The notes under the pieces are model-generated. The model saw nothing but the letters and a program-made list of their open reading frames with translations, was not told the DNA's origin and searched no databases. From Seonamhaeicola sp. (lineage in GTDB: Bacteria > Bacteroidota > Bacteroidia > Flavobacteriales > Flavobacteriaceae), in NCBI RefSeq assembly GCF_028281565.1, contig NZ_JANQJQ010000037.1, positions 1-64,000 on the forward strand: DNA of 64,000 nucleotides. Direction: 5' to 3'. The position numbers were made by a program, and so were the translations under genes. Shown here in pieces: positions 18,127 to 27,388 of this stretch. How positions within the stretch are numbered: position 1 is the first letter of the stretch; each line of letters opens with the position of its first letter.

Positions 18127-18963
18127 TTAACACATATCAGGGCCAACAATAAGCTCAAATTTTTGTTTAACTTTTTTACCACTGGAATCTATTGCCGGTT
18201 TCCATGCAGGCATATCCTTTATAGCCTTCATTAACAGCTCATTTATTTCGTCATTACCAAAAGAGTTAGTCAATTCAAGATCTTCGGTTTGTCCGTTTTC
18301 GTCAACATAAAAAATGATGGAAACTGGTTTGAATTCCTTAATATTTGCAGCTTCAATTTTCTTAAGGCTGTTCTCTTTTAAATAAGAGATCATGTCGTCA
18401 TAACTGCCAATAAATTCTGCCTCGGTTTCCGGTACAACGGTGAATGACACTTTCATTTGTCTTTCAGCATATTTTTCAGAAATAGAATTTTTGCTCTTAT
18501 ATTTCAATGTAACATTAACAGCATTGTCAATTGGAACATTTTTTAAAAGATCTTTTTGTTCATCGGTCAGGGTTCCGCTTTTACCTGAGGCCGTATAGAC
18601 TTCGTTGTTGCGTTTAGTGGTAATTTCAACCCAGTTGTAACTGGCTATCCATGAACTGGGATAGTCCGGAACAATGTCATCTATACTTTGGGGGCTTTTT
18701 AGTTTACCATCTGATATGGAACGCGAATATTTACCTTTTACCATATAGAATAAATCCAGCTTGTCTTTCTCATCAGCAATTTTATTTTTTTCTATCAGGG
18801 CTGGAAAAAAGTTGGTGTTTATGGTAGTTGCATTAAAATTAGCTTTTGAGATTGCTGTTTTTTCAGCTTTAATTTCAGTGTTCTTTTTGCTAAAACCTAA
18901 GGCTATAAAACCTACTGTGGCAATGGCAAGGGTAAGCATGGTGACTGTACGTTGTTTTTTCAT
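18127..18963 (-). CDS. TonB C-terminal-domain-like periplasmic protein
   Basis: The 278-residue protein starts with a single membrane segment (about 8-25, TMLTLAIATVGFIALGF) and ends with a region (about 190-276) containing IIFYVDENGQTEDLELTNSFGNDEINELLMKAIKDMPAWKPA, which matches the pattern of TonB C-terminal-like domains in Bacteroidota. The middle part is unassigned. It is followed on the same strand by a remnant of its own 3' end. It shares the strand and closeness (30 bp) with the DUF2911 gene upstream, so the two may form an operon. The role is probably envelope-linked but is not clear. Confidence 0.7.
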   Translation of the reverse strand: MKKQRTVTMLTLAIATVGFIALGFSKKNTEIKAEKTAISKANFNATTINTNFFPALIEKNKIADEKDKLDLFYMVKGKYSRSISDGKLKSPQSIDDIVPDYPSSWIASYNWVEITTKRNNEVYTASGKSGTLTDEQKDLLKNVPIDNAVNVTLKYKSKNSISEKYAERQMKVSFTVVPETEAEFIGSYDDMISYLKENSLKKIEAANIKEFKPVSIIFYVDENGQTEDLELTNSFGNDEINELLMKAIKDMPAWKPAIDSSGKKVKQKFELIVGPDMC

Positions 18964-18993
18964 GATAATTTTGTTTTGTGATTATTTTATTTT

Positions 18994-19869
18994 TTATTTC
19001 ATAAGATTACTTATGCGTTCGTAATCAGACTTCAACTGTGTTAATAAACTTTTCTTCTGTTCCTGACTATAGTTCATTGATGGAACTTTTTGCAGGTATT
19101 CATTAATCTCCTGAAGTGCATTATTATATAATTTCAAATGTTCAAAAATTCTGATTTTTACCCCTCTCGCCCATCCGTTATTGTTTAATTCAATCCCGGT
19201 TTCTGCAAGCTTTAAAGCCTCAGATAAATTTTCTCTTTGATAAAATAAATATTCGGCAGCACCTGCATAAGCATCAGAGTCTTTATTCTTTTTTGTTAAT
19301 AACTCTGTTTGGATATACCCCTCCGTATCCATGTCTGTAGTTGTTTGAATGTCAAAGCTCACCTGAATATTGGCCCAGGAGATAAAAACCTTGGCGTTAT
19401 TTGGTATAATATCTATATCGAAATTCAGAGTTTCATAAAACCTGTTTGATGCTTTGGGAATAGCAACAAACCGGGCAACATCTTCCTTAGGATCATAATT
19501 AAAGGAGCCATACAACGATGTATTGCTATTCAAAATTACGATCCATTCATTGGGGTTAGGTATTGTGAACAGGGAGTAAATCCCGGCTTCAACAGTTTGT
19601 CCACCTACTTTAACCGTTCTGTCAAAATGTATTTTGGTACAATGTCCTGCTCCGGTCCTCCAGACTTTATCCCAGGGCACTAAAGTCCCAAATATTTGCC
19701 TTTTTCTAGCTGAAGGCCTTTCATACTCTATTGTAATAACTGTGTTTCCAACGGTTTGAGAAATAGTGCCTTTAGGGCTCAAAGATGGATAAGGGAATTT
19801 TGTTACCTCCTGAGCCTTAATATTGAAAGTTATTACTGTGAGTATAATGAGGATGGATCTTTTTATCAT
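18994..19869 (-). CDS. DUF2911 secreted protein with helical C-terminal part
   Basis: The 291-residue protein has a signal peptide (MIKRSILIILTVITFNIKAQ) and a DUF2911 domain at about 30-170, with IEYERPSARKRQIFG, VPWDKVWRTGAGHCTKI and AGIYSLFTIPNPNEWIVILN. After it comes a helical, TPR-like stretch to residue 291. The same domain occurs alone at 50558-51085. DUF2911 proteins are common secreted proteins of Bacteroidota with no settled function. It is divergent from the two-component system at 20021. Confidence 0.85.
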   Translation of the reverse strand: MIKRSILIILTVITFNIKAQEVTKFPYPSLSPKGTISQTVGNTVITIEYERPSARKRQIFGTLVPWDKVWRTGAGHCTKIHFDRTVKVGGQTVEAGIYSLFTIPNPNEWIVILNSNTSLYGSFNYDPKEDVARFVAIPKASNRFYETLNFDIDIIPNNAKVFISWANIQVSFDIQTTTDMDTEGYIQTELLTKKNKDSDAYAGAAEYLFYQRENLSEALKLAETGIELNNNGWARGVKIRIFEHLKLYNNALQEINEYLQKVPSMNYSQEQKKSLLTQLKSDYERISNLMK

Positions 19870-19946
19870 GCGTTTTAAATTTTGTTTTGTTCAAATCAAA
19901 CAGAACCTGAGAACAAATCTAATTGGACATTATTCTTTATTGTGAA

Positions 19947-19980
19947 AATGAAATGTAAAAAGATGTTAATGAAATGTAAA
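19947..19980 (+). promoter_or_regulatory. Direct repeat, candidate response-regulator box
   Basis: AATGAAATGTAAA occurs twice, at 19947-19959 and 19968-19980, exactly 21 bp apart. OmpR-type regulators bind direct repeats on one DNA face, and the pair lies in the divergent region upstream of the histidine kinase/OmpR-type regulator operon. Autoregulation through this site is an inference. Confidence 0.5.
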
Positions 19981-20020
19981 TTCAACAAACTCAAGCAATA
20001 AATACTTTAATTTCGCTATT

Positions 20021-21280
20021 ATGTCCGGTAAAACTATACGCTTAATCATCATAATGATGCTCCTGACTCTGGCGGCTTTGTTCGTTACCCAGGCGTATTG
20101 GTTTAATAAATCATTTAAATTAGAAGAACGCCAGTTTGATGAAAAACTCAATGTGGCCCTTAGAAATGTTGCAGATAAACTGCTAAAACTGGACAACGAT
20201 TCTCTCTCAAGAATTGCACCCATAGCCAAACTGTCATCCAACGAATTTTATGTAAGAACAGAATGTTATTTCAGTATAAAAACACTGGATAGCTGTATAC
20301 GAAAGGAATTCACCGGCCGAGCTATTGATGTGAATTTTGATTACTTAATTTTAAGATCTGATAGTAACGAGATTTTATCTGGCAATACATTAGCTTTATC
20401 CAGTGCTTTCAACACTTCGGAAGCGGCTTGTTTGGAACGAACCGATGGTAAGAACAATGTAGATTTTAAGATCCGAATAAATAATAAAACCACCCATTTG
20501 TTGGCTTCCATGGGCATCTGGATGTATTCCTCCATGACCTTATTGGTGCTGTTGGCGGTATTTACATTTATAGTAGTGTCCATTATTAAAGGAAAGAAAT
20601 TAGCCTTGTTGAAAAAGGACTTTGTGAACAATATGACACACGAGTTAAAAACACCCATTGCCAATATTTCGGTGGCTTCTGATGCTTTGAGGCATAAGGA
20701 GATGGATAGCTCCAAACAAAAGCAATATGCCGATATCATTTACAAGGAAAATGAGAAACTACATGGACTGGTAGACCAGGTACTGGAGATCTCAGCCATG
20801 GAAAAAGAGGACGACACCTTTTCTTTTGAAGACCTTAGTATCCACGATATTATCCAGGAGGTGATTCATAGTTTTAAACCTGTTATCCGGGAACGGCAAG
20901 GTAAGGTGCAAATGCATTTGAATGCCAAAGCTTTTAAACTAAAGGGGGATAGAATGCATCTTTCCAACGTGATATCCAATGTCATAGATAATGCCATAAA
21001 ATATTCCAATGAGATCCTGGGAATTACGGTTGAAACCGCAAACAAAAAGAATGGGGTAGTGGTTGAAATAACGGATAAAGGCATTGGTATAGAAAAGGAA
21101 AATCAGCATCGGATTTTCGATAAATTTTTTAGAGCGGAGAGTGGCGATTTGCACAATACCAAGGGCTTTGGTTTAGGGCTTAGTTATGCCAAATCTATTG
21201 TAGAAAAGCATAAGGGGACCATGACCTTTAAGAGTGTGAAAAATGAAGGCAGTACATTTTCTATATTTTTACCACTGTAA
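20021..21280 (+). CDS. Sensor histidine kinase
   Basis: The 419-residue inner-membrane kinase has two membrane segments (about 7-27 and 167-190) around a periplasmic sensor of about 140 residues that contains several cysteines. Then come the dimerisation/phosphoacceptor helix (FVNNMTHELKTPIANISVA, His at about 210) and an ATPase domain with N (NVIDNAIKYS), G1 (DKGIGIEKE) and G2 (GFGLGLSYA) boxes. It lies 3 bp before the response-regulator gene and forms a two-component system with it. The signal is unknown. A 21-bp-spaced direct repeat precedes the operon. Confidence 0.95.
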   Translation: MSGKTIRLIIIMMLLTLAALFVTQAYWFNKSFKLEERQFDEKLNVALRNVADKLLKLDNDSLSRIAPIAKLSSNEFYVRTECYFSIKTLDSCIRKEFTGRAIDVNFDYLILRSDSNEILSGNTLALSSAFNTSEAACLERTDGKNNVDFKIRINNKTTHLLASMGIWMYSSMTLLVLLAVFTFIVVSIIKGKKLALLKKDFVNNMTHELKTPIANISVASDALRHKEMDSSKQKQYADIIYKENEKLHGLVDQVLEISAMEKEDDTFSFEDLSIHDIIQEVIHSFKPVIRERQGKVQMHLNAKAFKLKGDRMHLSNVISNVIDNAIKYSNEILGITVETANKKNGVVVEITDKGIGIEKENQHRIFDKFFRAESGDLHNTKGFGLGLSYAKSIVEKHKGTMTFKSVKNEGSTFSIFLPL

Positions 21281-21283
21281 TGT

Positions 21284-21973
21284 ATGGAGCTTAAAAAACA
21301 CATTCTGCTAGTTGAAGATGACAAAAGTATGGGCTTTCTTTTGAAAGACAGTTTGGAAAGCTACCATTATAATGTGACTCATGCCCCTGATGGTAAAGTG
21401 GCTTTGGACCAATTCAATAACCAGCATTTTGATCTGTGTTTACTGGATGTGATGATGCCTCATATGGATGGTTTCAGTTTAGCCACTGAAATTCGAAAGT
21501 CTAATGTAGATGTTCCCATCATATTTCTGACGGCCAAGGCTATGAAAGAGGACCGGATCAAAGGTTTTAAACTGGGCGCCGATGATTATGTAACCAAACC
21601 GTTTAGTGTAGAAGAATTGGTGCTGAGGATCAAGGCCATTTTAAAACGGGGCTATGTTTTGGAAACCACAAAAAAGCTAATACCGTTCTTAAATTATGAG
21701 TTGGACCTTAATAATTTAAGTTTAAAAACAGCTGTTGAAATGATTCAGTTGACTCAAAAGGAAGCCGATATTCTGGCCTTGTTTGTTACCAATCAAAACA
21801 CCCTGTTAAAACGGGACTATATTTTAAAGACCATCTGGAAAGACGACAGTTATTTCGTGGGTAGAAGCTTAGATGTATTTATTTCCAAACTCCGCAAACA
21901 TTTTAAGCAGGATGCCGCTATTAACATTGTAAACATTCACGGAACCGGCTATAAGTTTGAGGTAGTGGAGTAG
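21284..21973 (+). CDS. OmpR-family response regulator
   Basis: The 229-residue protein has a receiver domain (about 5-118) with acidic pocket EDD, phosphoacceptor Asp in CLLDVMMPHMDGF (about 54), Thr in FLTAKA and Lys in YVTKPFS. A winged-helix DNA-binding domain follows (about 130-227, ending VNIHGTGYKFE). It is the partner of the kinase encoded 3 bp upstream. The organisation is like the RprX/RprY pair of Bacteroides, but orthology is not established. Confidence 0.95.
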   Translation: MELKKHILLVEDDKSMGFLLKDSLESYHYNVTHAPDGKVALDQFNNQHFDLCLLDVMMPHMDGFSLATEIRKSNVDVPIIFLTAKAMKEDRIKGFKLGADDYVTKPFSVEELVLRIKAILKRGYVLETTKKLIPFLNYELDLNNLSLKTAVEMIQLTQKEADILALFVTNQNTLLKRDYILKTIWKDDSYFVGRSLDVFISKLRKHFKQDAAINIVNIHGTGYKFEVVE

Positions 21974-22048
21974 CTAAATTGATAGCTGTATTTTGAAATT
22001 TCTTATTAAACAAAAGAGATATTTTCAGTTTAACTAGCAATACTTATT

Positions 22049-22074
22049 TTGAATCCGAAATAATTATACTTTTG
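22049..22074 (+). promoter_or_regulatory. Promoter of ctlX
   Basis: TACTTTTG (22067-22074) matches TAnnTTTG, and a TTG (22049-22051) lies 15 bp upstream of it as a -33 box. The ATG at 22096 follows 21 bp later. This is one of the clearest flavobacterial promoters in the window. Confidence 0.7.
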
Positions 22075-22095
22075 CAGCATAAATTTTAAGTGTAA

Positions 22096-23031
22096 ATGCT
22101 ACAAACCACAAATACTATTTTAATGATCCGTCCGGTTAATTTCAGAATGAATGAACAGACGGCCGTAAACAATTATTACCAAAAACCTATGGGTGATGTA
22201 TTGCCGGTAGCGGTCAATAAAAAAGCCAAGGAAGAATTTGATGCTTATGTAAACAAGTTGCGGTCTTTTGGTATTAAAGTGATCGTGGTATCCGATACGG
22301 ATGATTTTGATACACCGGATTCTATATTTCCGAATAACTGGATCTCTTTTCACCAAAACGGTACTGTAGGTATTTATCCGATGTTCGCAGAAAACCGTCG
22401 TCATGAACGTAGGGAAGATGTGTTGCATGTTCTGGAAGACGAGGGGTTTGTAATAGAAAACATTGTTGATTATACGGCTGCTGAAGCTGAGGATGTCTTT
22501 CTGGAAGGTACCGGAAGTGTTTTACTGGACCGGGAGAACAGAAAAGCCTATTGTGCCTTATCACCCAGGGCTGATGAAAGCCTGTTTATTGAATTCTGTG
22601 AAGATTTTGAATATACACCGGTGGTTTTTACGGCTAACCAAACGGTCAATGGGGAACGAAAAGCGATTTATCATACCAACGTCATGATGTGTTTGGCAGA
22701 AACGTTTTCTGTCATTTGTTTAGAGGCCATTGATGACAAAAAAGAGCGTAAAAATGTTATAAAACACCTCAAGGAAACCAATAAAGAGGTAATAGCCATA
22801 ACGGAAGCACAGGTCAACAATTTTGCAGGCAATATGCTACAGGTTCGTGGCGCTGATGACCAGTTGTTTTTGGTGATGAGCCAGGCGGCTTATGATAGTT
22901 TGACAGCAGCCCAGATCAAACAAATAGAAAAGCATTGCCCGATCATTTCAAGTTCTTTAGATACTATTGAGGCCTGTGGTGGCGGTAGTGCCCGGTGTAT
23001 GATGGCTGAGGTGTTTTTGCCTAAAGCTTAA
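22096..23031 (+). CDS. ctlX: Citrulline utilization hydrolase, CtlX type
   Basis: The 311-residue protein is a member of the guanidino-modifying enzyme superfamily close to CtlX. Features are MIRPVNFRMNEQTAVNN, FDTPDSIFPNNWISFH, the acidic/His site in FLEGTGSVLLDR and IYHTNVMMCLAE, and the C-terminal nucleophile Cys301 in ACGGGSARCMMAEVF. Family knowledge suggests hydrolysis of citrulline or a related ureido/guanidino compound. It is convergent with the TPR kinase gene, 5 bp between stops. Together with the DDAH-like protein at 11731 it could form a route from arginine derivatives through citrulline. Confidence 0.85.
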   Translation: MLQTTNTILMIRPVNFRMNEQTAVNNYYQKPMGDVLPVAVNKKAKEEFDAYVNKLRSFGIKVIVVSDTDDFDTPDSIFPNNWISFHQNGTVGIYPMFAENRRHERREDVLHVLEDEGFVIENIVDYTAAEAEDVFLEGTGSVLLDRENRKAYCALSPRADESLFIEFCEDFEYTPVVFTANQTVNGERKAIYHTNVMMCLAETFSVICLEAIDDKKERKNVIKHLKETNKEVIAITEAQVNNFAGNMLQVRGADDQLFLVMSQAAYDSLTAAQIKQIEKHCPIISSSLDTIEACGGGSARCMMAEVFLPKA

Positions 23032-23036
23032 CTTTA

Positions 23037-25103
23037 TTAGGCATCACCCGGTCTTGATTTAGGAAGCTGTACATAGAACGTACTACCTACATTCAGGGTA
23101 CTTTCAACCCAGATTTTACCGTGATTTAGCTCTACCAGTTCTTTACAGATAGAAAGTCCTAAACCGGTCCCTTTTTCATTATTGGTCCCCATGGTGGTAA
23201 ACGACGTGTTTTTAAACAACTTCTCTAAGTTCTCTTTGGAAATACCAATACCGGTATCGGCAATACTAATAATACAGCTACCATTACTGATATGATTTGA
23301 AATGGTAATGGTATCGCCTTTTTTGGAGAATTTGATGGCGTTGGCCAACAGGTTTTGAACGACGATTTCAAACATACTGCGATCTGCATAAGCAAAATCT
23401 CTTAAAGAATGGTCCACCAGGTTAATGCCTTTGCTTTCTATCCGTTTTTCAACAAGCTTTACTTTGTCTTCAAAAACTTCCTGGATATCAAACAAGCTTG
23501 GTTTGGGCTCTAAGGATTGCATTTGGGACTTGGACCAATTAAGCAAATTGAAAAGTAACAAAGAGGCATTGTTCGCATTTTCACTTAATTCCGGAATTAA
23601 GTTATCAAACTCTTCTCTGGATAACGAACCATCTCTCAATAATTCTATAAAGCCATTAATAGAGGAAAGAGAATCTTTTAAGTCGTGAGATACAATAGAG
23701 AACAGTTTGTCTTTTACATTGTTAACGTTTTCAAGGTGCCTGGTTTGCTCCTGGAAAGCCTGGTTTTGCAATTCAATTTTAATGTTCTTTTCTTCCAGCT
23801 CCTGGGTGTATTTAATATTGCTGTTTCGTTTTAGGTAAATTAAAATTAAAAAGGTGGAAACAATAGCAAGGGCTGCCAATAAACCATAAAAGATAAGTCT
23901 AAACTTATCCATTTTTTCACTACTTTCTAATACAGTTGAAGTACCGGTTGAGGAAACTTCAGTAGTTTCCGGTTCTTCAGGTTTGTCAAAATCAGGATCC
24001 AGTTCCAATGGCACCTTAGGGTCTGAAGTCTTGATTTTGACTTTTTCCCTGTCCATTTTATTTTTTAAACTGTAATACTCACGTTGCCAAATAAAAGCTC
24101 TATCAAACCTTCGGTTAATAGAGTCTAAAGATTTCATGAGTTTATAATGTTTTAGCAATTCGGTTTTATTGTCAAGTTCTTTTGCTATGGCGCCGGCTTG
24201 TAATAATTGTTGTTCGGCTACCTTTAATCTGTTTTGTCTTAAGTTTAAATCTCCCAGGTTATTTAAAGCAACGAGTAAATTGGGTTTGTCTTTTTTTCGA
24301 TTGGTAATGTTATAACCCTGAACCAGGTATTGTGTAGCTTTGGCATAATCGTTAAACATTAAATATTCACCACCTAATCTTGGGTAAATTTTTCCTCTTA
24401 CCGAATCATTTTTGTTGTCGGCTAAAACTTTTTCATAATATTCAATAGCTTTTCTGTGTTCTTTTCTGTAAGAATACAATTCGGCTAAATTACTATGTGA
24501 TGTATTAACACCTTCGGTATCGTTAAGTTGCTCCTGGATCACTAAGGCTTTTTCATAATACTCAATAGCTTTATCATAGGCCTCCACACTATTATAAGCT
24601 TTGGCTAAATTGCTATAAGCCAGTTTTAAGTCTTTCCTTAAGTTCCGTTTTTCTAACGCTTCAATGGCAGCAAGCGAATATTGTAAGCCTTTGGCATAAT
24701 TACCACGTTTGATTTCTATAAGCCCAATGCTGTTGTTAACTTTTGCAATGCCCAAAGTATCCTTTAGGTTGCTAAATAACTCTTTGGCTTTGGTATAACC
24801 ACTAAGTGCATTGATATAGTCGTCTTTTTGAGCATATATTAATGCTTTGTAAAAGGTTATTTCTGCTATGCCTTTGCTGTAATTAAGGTTACTGGAAAGT
24901 TTTTCACTTTGAATAATGTACTTTAAAGCCCTGTCGTAGTCTTCAATCTCGTAAAGCGATTTAATAAGTTTTAAAGAAGTGTCAACCTTTAAGGAGTCCT
25001 GGGTCTGATAAGCTAATTCAATGGTGAGGCTATCTATGTCATTGGTTTGGGCAAACCCAATGCACATGGATAAAAACATAATTAAAGTAATTATTCTCCT
25101 CAT
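23037..25103 (-). CDS. TPR-containing hybrid-like sensor histidine kinase
   Basis: The 688-residue protein has a signal peptide (to about residue 19), then about seven tetratricopeptide repeats (about 35-330; for example AYSNLAKAYNSVEAYDKAIEYYEKAL), one membrane segment (about 405-425, FYGLLAALAIVSTFLILIYL), a coiled coil, and a kinase core with HisKA (LFSIVSHDLKDSLSSINGF, His near 475) and HATPase boxes (NLLANAIKFS, DTGIGISKE, GTGLGLSICKE). There is no receiver domain. Periplasmic TPR kinases of this design are common in Bacteroidota. No partner regulator is adjacent. A 479-bp spacer lies upstream. Confidence 0.93.
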   Translation of the reverse strand: MRRIITLIMFLSMCIGFAQTNDIDSLTIELAYQTQDSLKVDTSLKLIKSLYEIEDYDRALKYIIQSEKLSSNLNYSKGIAEITFYKALIYAQKDDYINALSGYTKAKELFSNLKDTLGIAKVNNSIGLIEIKRGNYAKGLQYSLAAIEALEKRNLRKDLKLAYSNLAKAYNSVEAYDKAIEYYEKALVIQEQLNDTEGVNTSHSNLAELYSYRKEHRKAIEYYEKVLADNKNDSVRGKIYPRLGGEYLMFNDYAKATQYLVQGYNITNRKKDKPNLLVALNNLGDLNLRQNRLKVAEQQLLQAGAIAKELDNKTELLKHYKLMKSLDSINRRFDRAFIWQREYYSLKNKMDREKVKIKTSDPKVPLELDPDFDKPEEPETTEVSSTGTSTVLESSEKMDKFRLIFYGLLAALAIVSTFLILIYLKRNSNIKYTQELEEKNIKIELQNQAFQEQTRHLENVNNVKDKLFSIVSHDLKDSLSSINGFIELLRDGSLSREEFDNLIPELSENANNASLLLFNLLNWSKSQMQSLEPKPSLFDIQEVFEDKVKLVEKRIESKGINLVDHSLRDFAYADRSMFEIVVQNLLANAIKFSKKGDTITISNHISNGSCIISIADTGIGISKENLEKLFKNTSFTTMGTNNEKGTGLGLSICKELVELNHGKIWVESTLNVGSTFYVQLPKSRPGDA

Positions 25104-25582
25104 ATAACATTTAAATTACAACGCAATAAAACAACCACAAAAGAAGTCTTATTTTGAGGGAAAAGTAAGATTACTTTATTAAGCTGTAATGGTTCGTTAG
25201 TGTTTAAAATGTTTCCAAATAAAATTGGACATTAATAGCTTTACAAAACAAAATTTGGAAAAAGACATTTTAAAATCTAATTTCTGGGTTTTAATACCAA
25301 TAAATTAGATAAAATGATGCTCAAAATTTGGGCCAAAAATCGACGAATAGATAAACGGCAGAAATCATGGAAAAACTACACTTTTGTCGATGAAATGCAC
25401 TTTATCACTATTCGATTTCTGTAAGATTTCTTTACGGGTTGTCAATTGGCGGTTTGTTTTCCCGATTTAAGCCCGATCCACTCCTCAGTATTAAATATTG
25501 TATAGAGTGCTTTCTATACGCTTTTTGTATCAAAGCTTTAATAAAAGTTTTATCTTTGCGCATCTAAAAAAACAGACTGTTA
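25104..25582. other. Long spacer between divergent TPR kinase and argS genes
   Basis: The spacer has no supported gene. It includes A+T-rich sequence next to the kinase start, a region with paired motifs (CGAATAGATAAA at 25342-25353 against TTTATCACTATTCG at 25399-25412; CAGAAATC at 25357-25364 against GATTTCTG at 25412-25419), and the argS promoter at its right end. The paired motifs are inverted but interleaved and not nested, so a simple hairpin is unlikely. They may be regulator sites or a small RNA. Confidence 0.5.
25525..25558 (+). promoter_or_regulatory. Promoter of argS
   Basis: TATCTTTG (25551-25558) is a match to TAnnTTTG, and TTG (25525-25527) lies 23 bp upstream of it. The argS ATG follows 24 bp later. 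Confidence 0.7.
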
Positions 25583-27367
25583 ATGAGCCTTCAAAAAACC
25601 TTAGAAAACCATGTAAAACAAGCAGTTTCAGCTTCTTTTAACGTAGATATTGATGCTGTAGAGTTTCAGGCAACAAGAAAAGAGTTTGCAGGAGATATTA
25701 CCGTGGTTGTTTTTCCCATGCTGAGATATGTTAAGGGAAATCCGGTTCAAATTGGGGACACCATAGGTAACTATTTGATTGAGAACGTCAATGATGTCAA
25801 GGCATTTAATGTGGTAAAGGGGTTTTTGAATATAGAGATCAGCGACGCTTACTATCTGGATTTTTTTAACGGCATAAAGCAGGATGACAGTTATGGGTTT
25901 GTGTCTCCGGGCCCTGAAGACAAGGCTGTTATGGTGGAGTATTCTTCACCAAATACTAATAAACCGTTGCATTTAGGGCATATAAGAAACAACCTGTTGG
26001 GGTACAGTGTATCTGAAATTTTAAAAGCCAGTGGCAAAAAGGTTTACAAAACCCAGATTATTAATGACCGGGGCATCCATATTTGTAAAAGTATGCTGGC
26101 CTGGAAACGCTTTGGAAATGGTGAAACGCCTGAAAGTACCGGTTTAAAAGGCGATAAACTGGTCGGGAACTACTATGTGAAATTTGATCAGGAATATAAA
26201 AAGGAGATAGAAAGTTTGGTAGCTTCGGGAACATCTGAAGATAGTGCCAAAAAGAACGCTCCAATTTTGTTGGAAGCTCAGGACATGCTAAGGAAATGGG
26301 AGTCTGGAGATGAAGAGACGGTGTCGCTTTGGAAAACCATGAACGGTTGGGTATATGACGGGTTTAATGAAACTTATAAAAACCTGGGAGTTGATTTTGA
26401 TACCTTATATTATGAAAGCAACACCTATTTATTGGGAAAGGAGTTTGTAGCTGAAGGTTTAAGATCCGGAGTGTTTCATACAGAGGAGGACGGTTCGGTT
26501 TGGTGTGACCTGACCGATGAAGGGTTGGATAAAAAAATAGTACAACGCGCCGATGGTACGGCCGTTTATATGACCCAGGATATTGGGACGGCTATACAGC
26601 GTATCAAAGATTTTCCGGATGTGGGCGGCATGGTTTATACCGTTGGTAATGAGCAGGATTATCACTTTCAGGTGTTGTTTTTAATTCTGAAGAAATTAGG
26701 CTTTGACTGGGCTAAAAACTTATATCATTTAAGTTACGGTATGGTAGATTTACCCAGTGGAAAAATGAAGAGCAGGGAAGGCACTGTGGTTGATGCTGAT
26801 GACCTCATTGATGAAATGGCAGCTACCGCTGAAGAGATATCGAAAGAACTAGGGAAATTAGAGGGCTATTCCGAAGAAGAAAAGAAAGCCTTATATAAGA
26901 CCATAGGCTTGGGGGCTTTAAAGTATTACATTTTAAAAGTGGATCCCAGAAAACGAATCCTTTTTGACCCTAAAGAGTCTATTGATTTTCAGGGCAATAC
27001 AGGGCCATTTATTCAATATACCTATGCCAGAATTCAGTCTATTTTAAGAAAAGCAAGTTTTAATTCCGATGTCACACTGAGTGACGCCGAAGTGTCTTTA
27101 CATGCAAAAGAAAAAGAATTACTAAAACAACTGCAATTATTCCCGGAGGTAATCCAAAATGCGGCGTCACAGCATAGTCCGGCATTGATTGCCAATTACA
27201 CCTACGACCTGGTAAAAGAATTTAATTCCTTTTACCAAAATGTGTCCATTTTAGGGGCTGATTACGAGCATGAAAAAACCTTCAGGGTACAGCTTTCCAA
27301 AACAGTAGCCAATACCATTAAAAATGCGTTTAGCGTTTTAGGCATTCAGGTTCCTGAAAGAATGTAA
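25583..27367 (+). CDS. argS: Arginyl-tRNA synthetase
   Basis: The 594-residue class I synthetase charges tRNA-Arg. It has the N-terminal Add1 domain (about 1-100), the HIGH-type motif in NKPLHLGHIRNN (about 130), the KMSK-like motif in SGKMKSREGTVVDADDL (about 393-409), and a C-terminal DALR anticodon-binding domain (about 475-594, ending VLGIQVPERM). The length is normal. It has its own promoter and no close partner gene. Confidence 0.98.
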   Translation: MSLQKTLENHVKQAVSASFNVDIDAVEFQATRKEFAGDITVVVFPMLRYVKGNPVQIGDTIGNYLIENVNDVKAFNVVKGFLNIEISDAYYLDFFNGIKQDDSYGFVSPGPEDKAVMVEYSSPNTNKPLHLGHIRNNLLGYSVSEILKASGKKVYKTQIINDRGIHICKSMLAWKRFGNGETPESTGLKGDKLVGNYYVKFDQEYKKEIESLVASGTSEDSAKKNAPILLEAQDMLRKWESGDEETVSLWKTMNGWVYDGFNETYKNLGVDFDTLYYESNTYLLGKEFVAEGLRSGVFHTEEDGSVWCDLTDEGLDKKIVQRADGTAVYMTQDIGTAIQRIKDFPDVGGMVYTVGNEQDYHFQVLFLILKKLGFDWAKNLYHLSYGMVDLPSGKMKSREGTVVDADDLIDEMAATAEEISKELGKLEGYSEEEKKALYKTIGLGALKYYILKVDPRKRILFDPKESIDFQGNTGPFIQYTYARIQSILRKASFNSDVTLSDAEVSLHAKEKELLKQLQLFPEVIQNAASQHSPALIANYTYDLVKEFNSFYQNVSILGADYEHEKTFRVQLSKTVANTIKNAFSVLGIQVPERM

Positions 27368-27388
27368 TTTTGCGAAAAGCCGTTTCGA

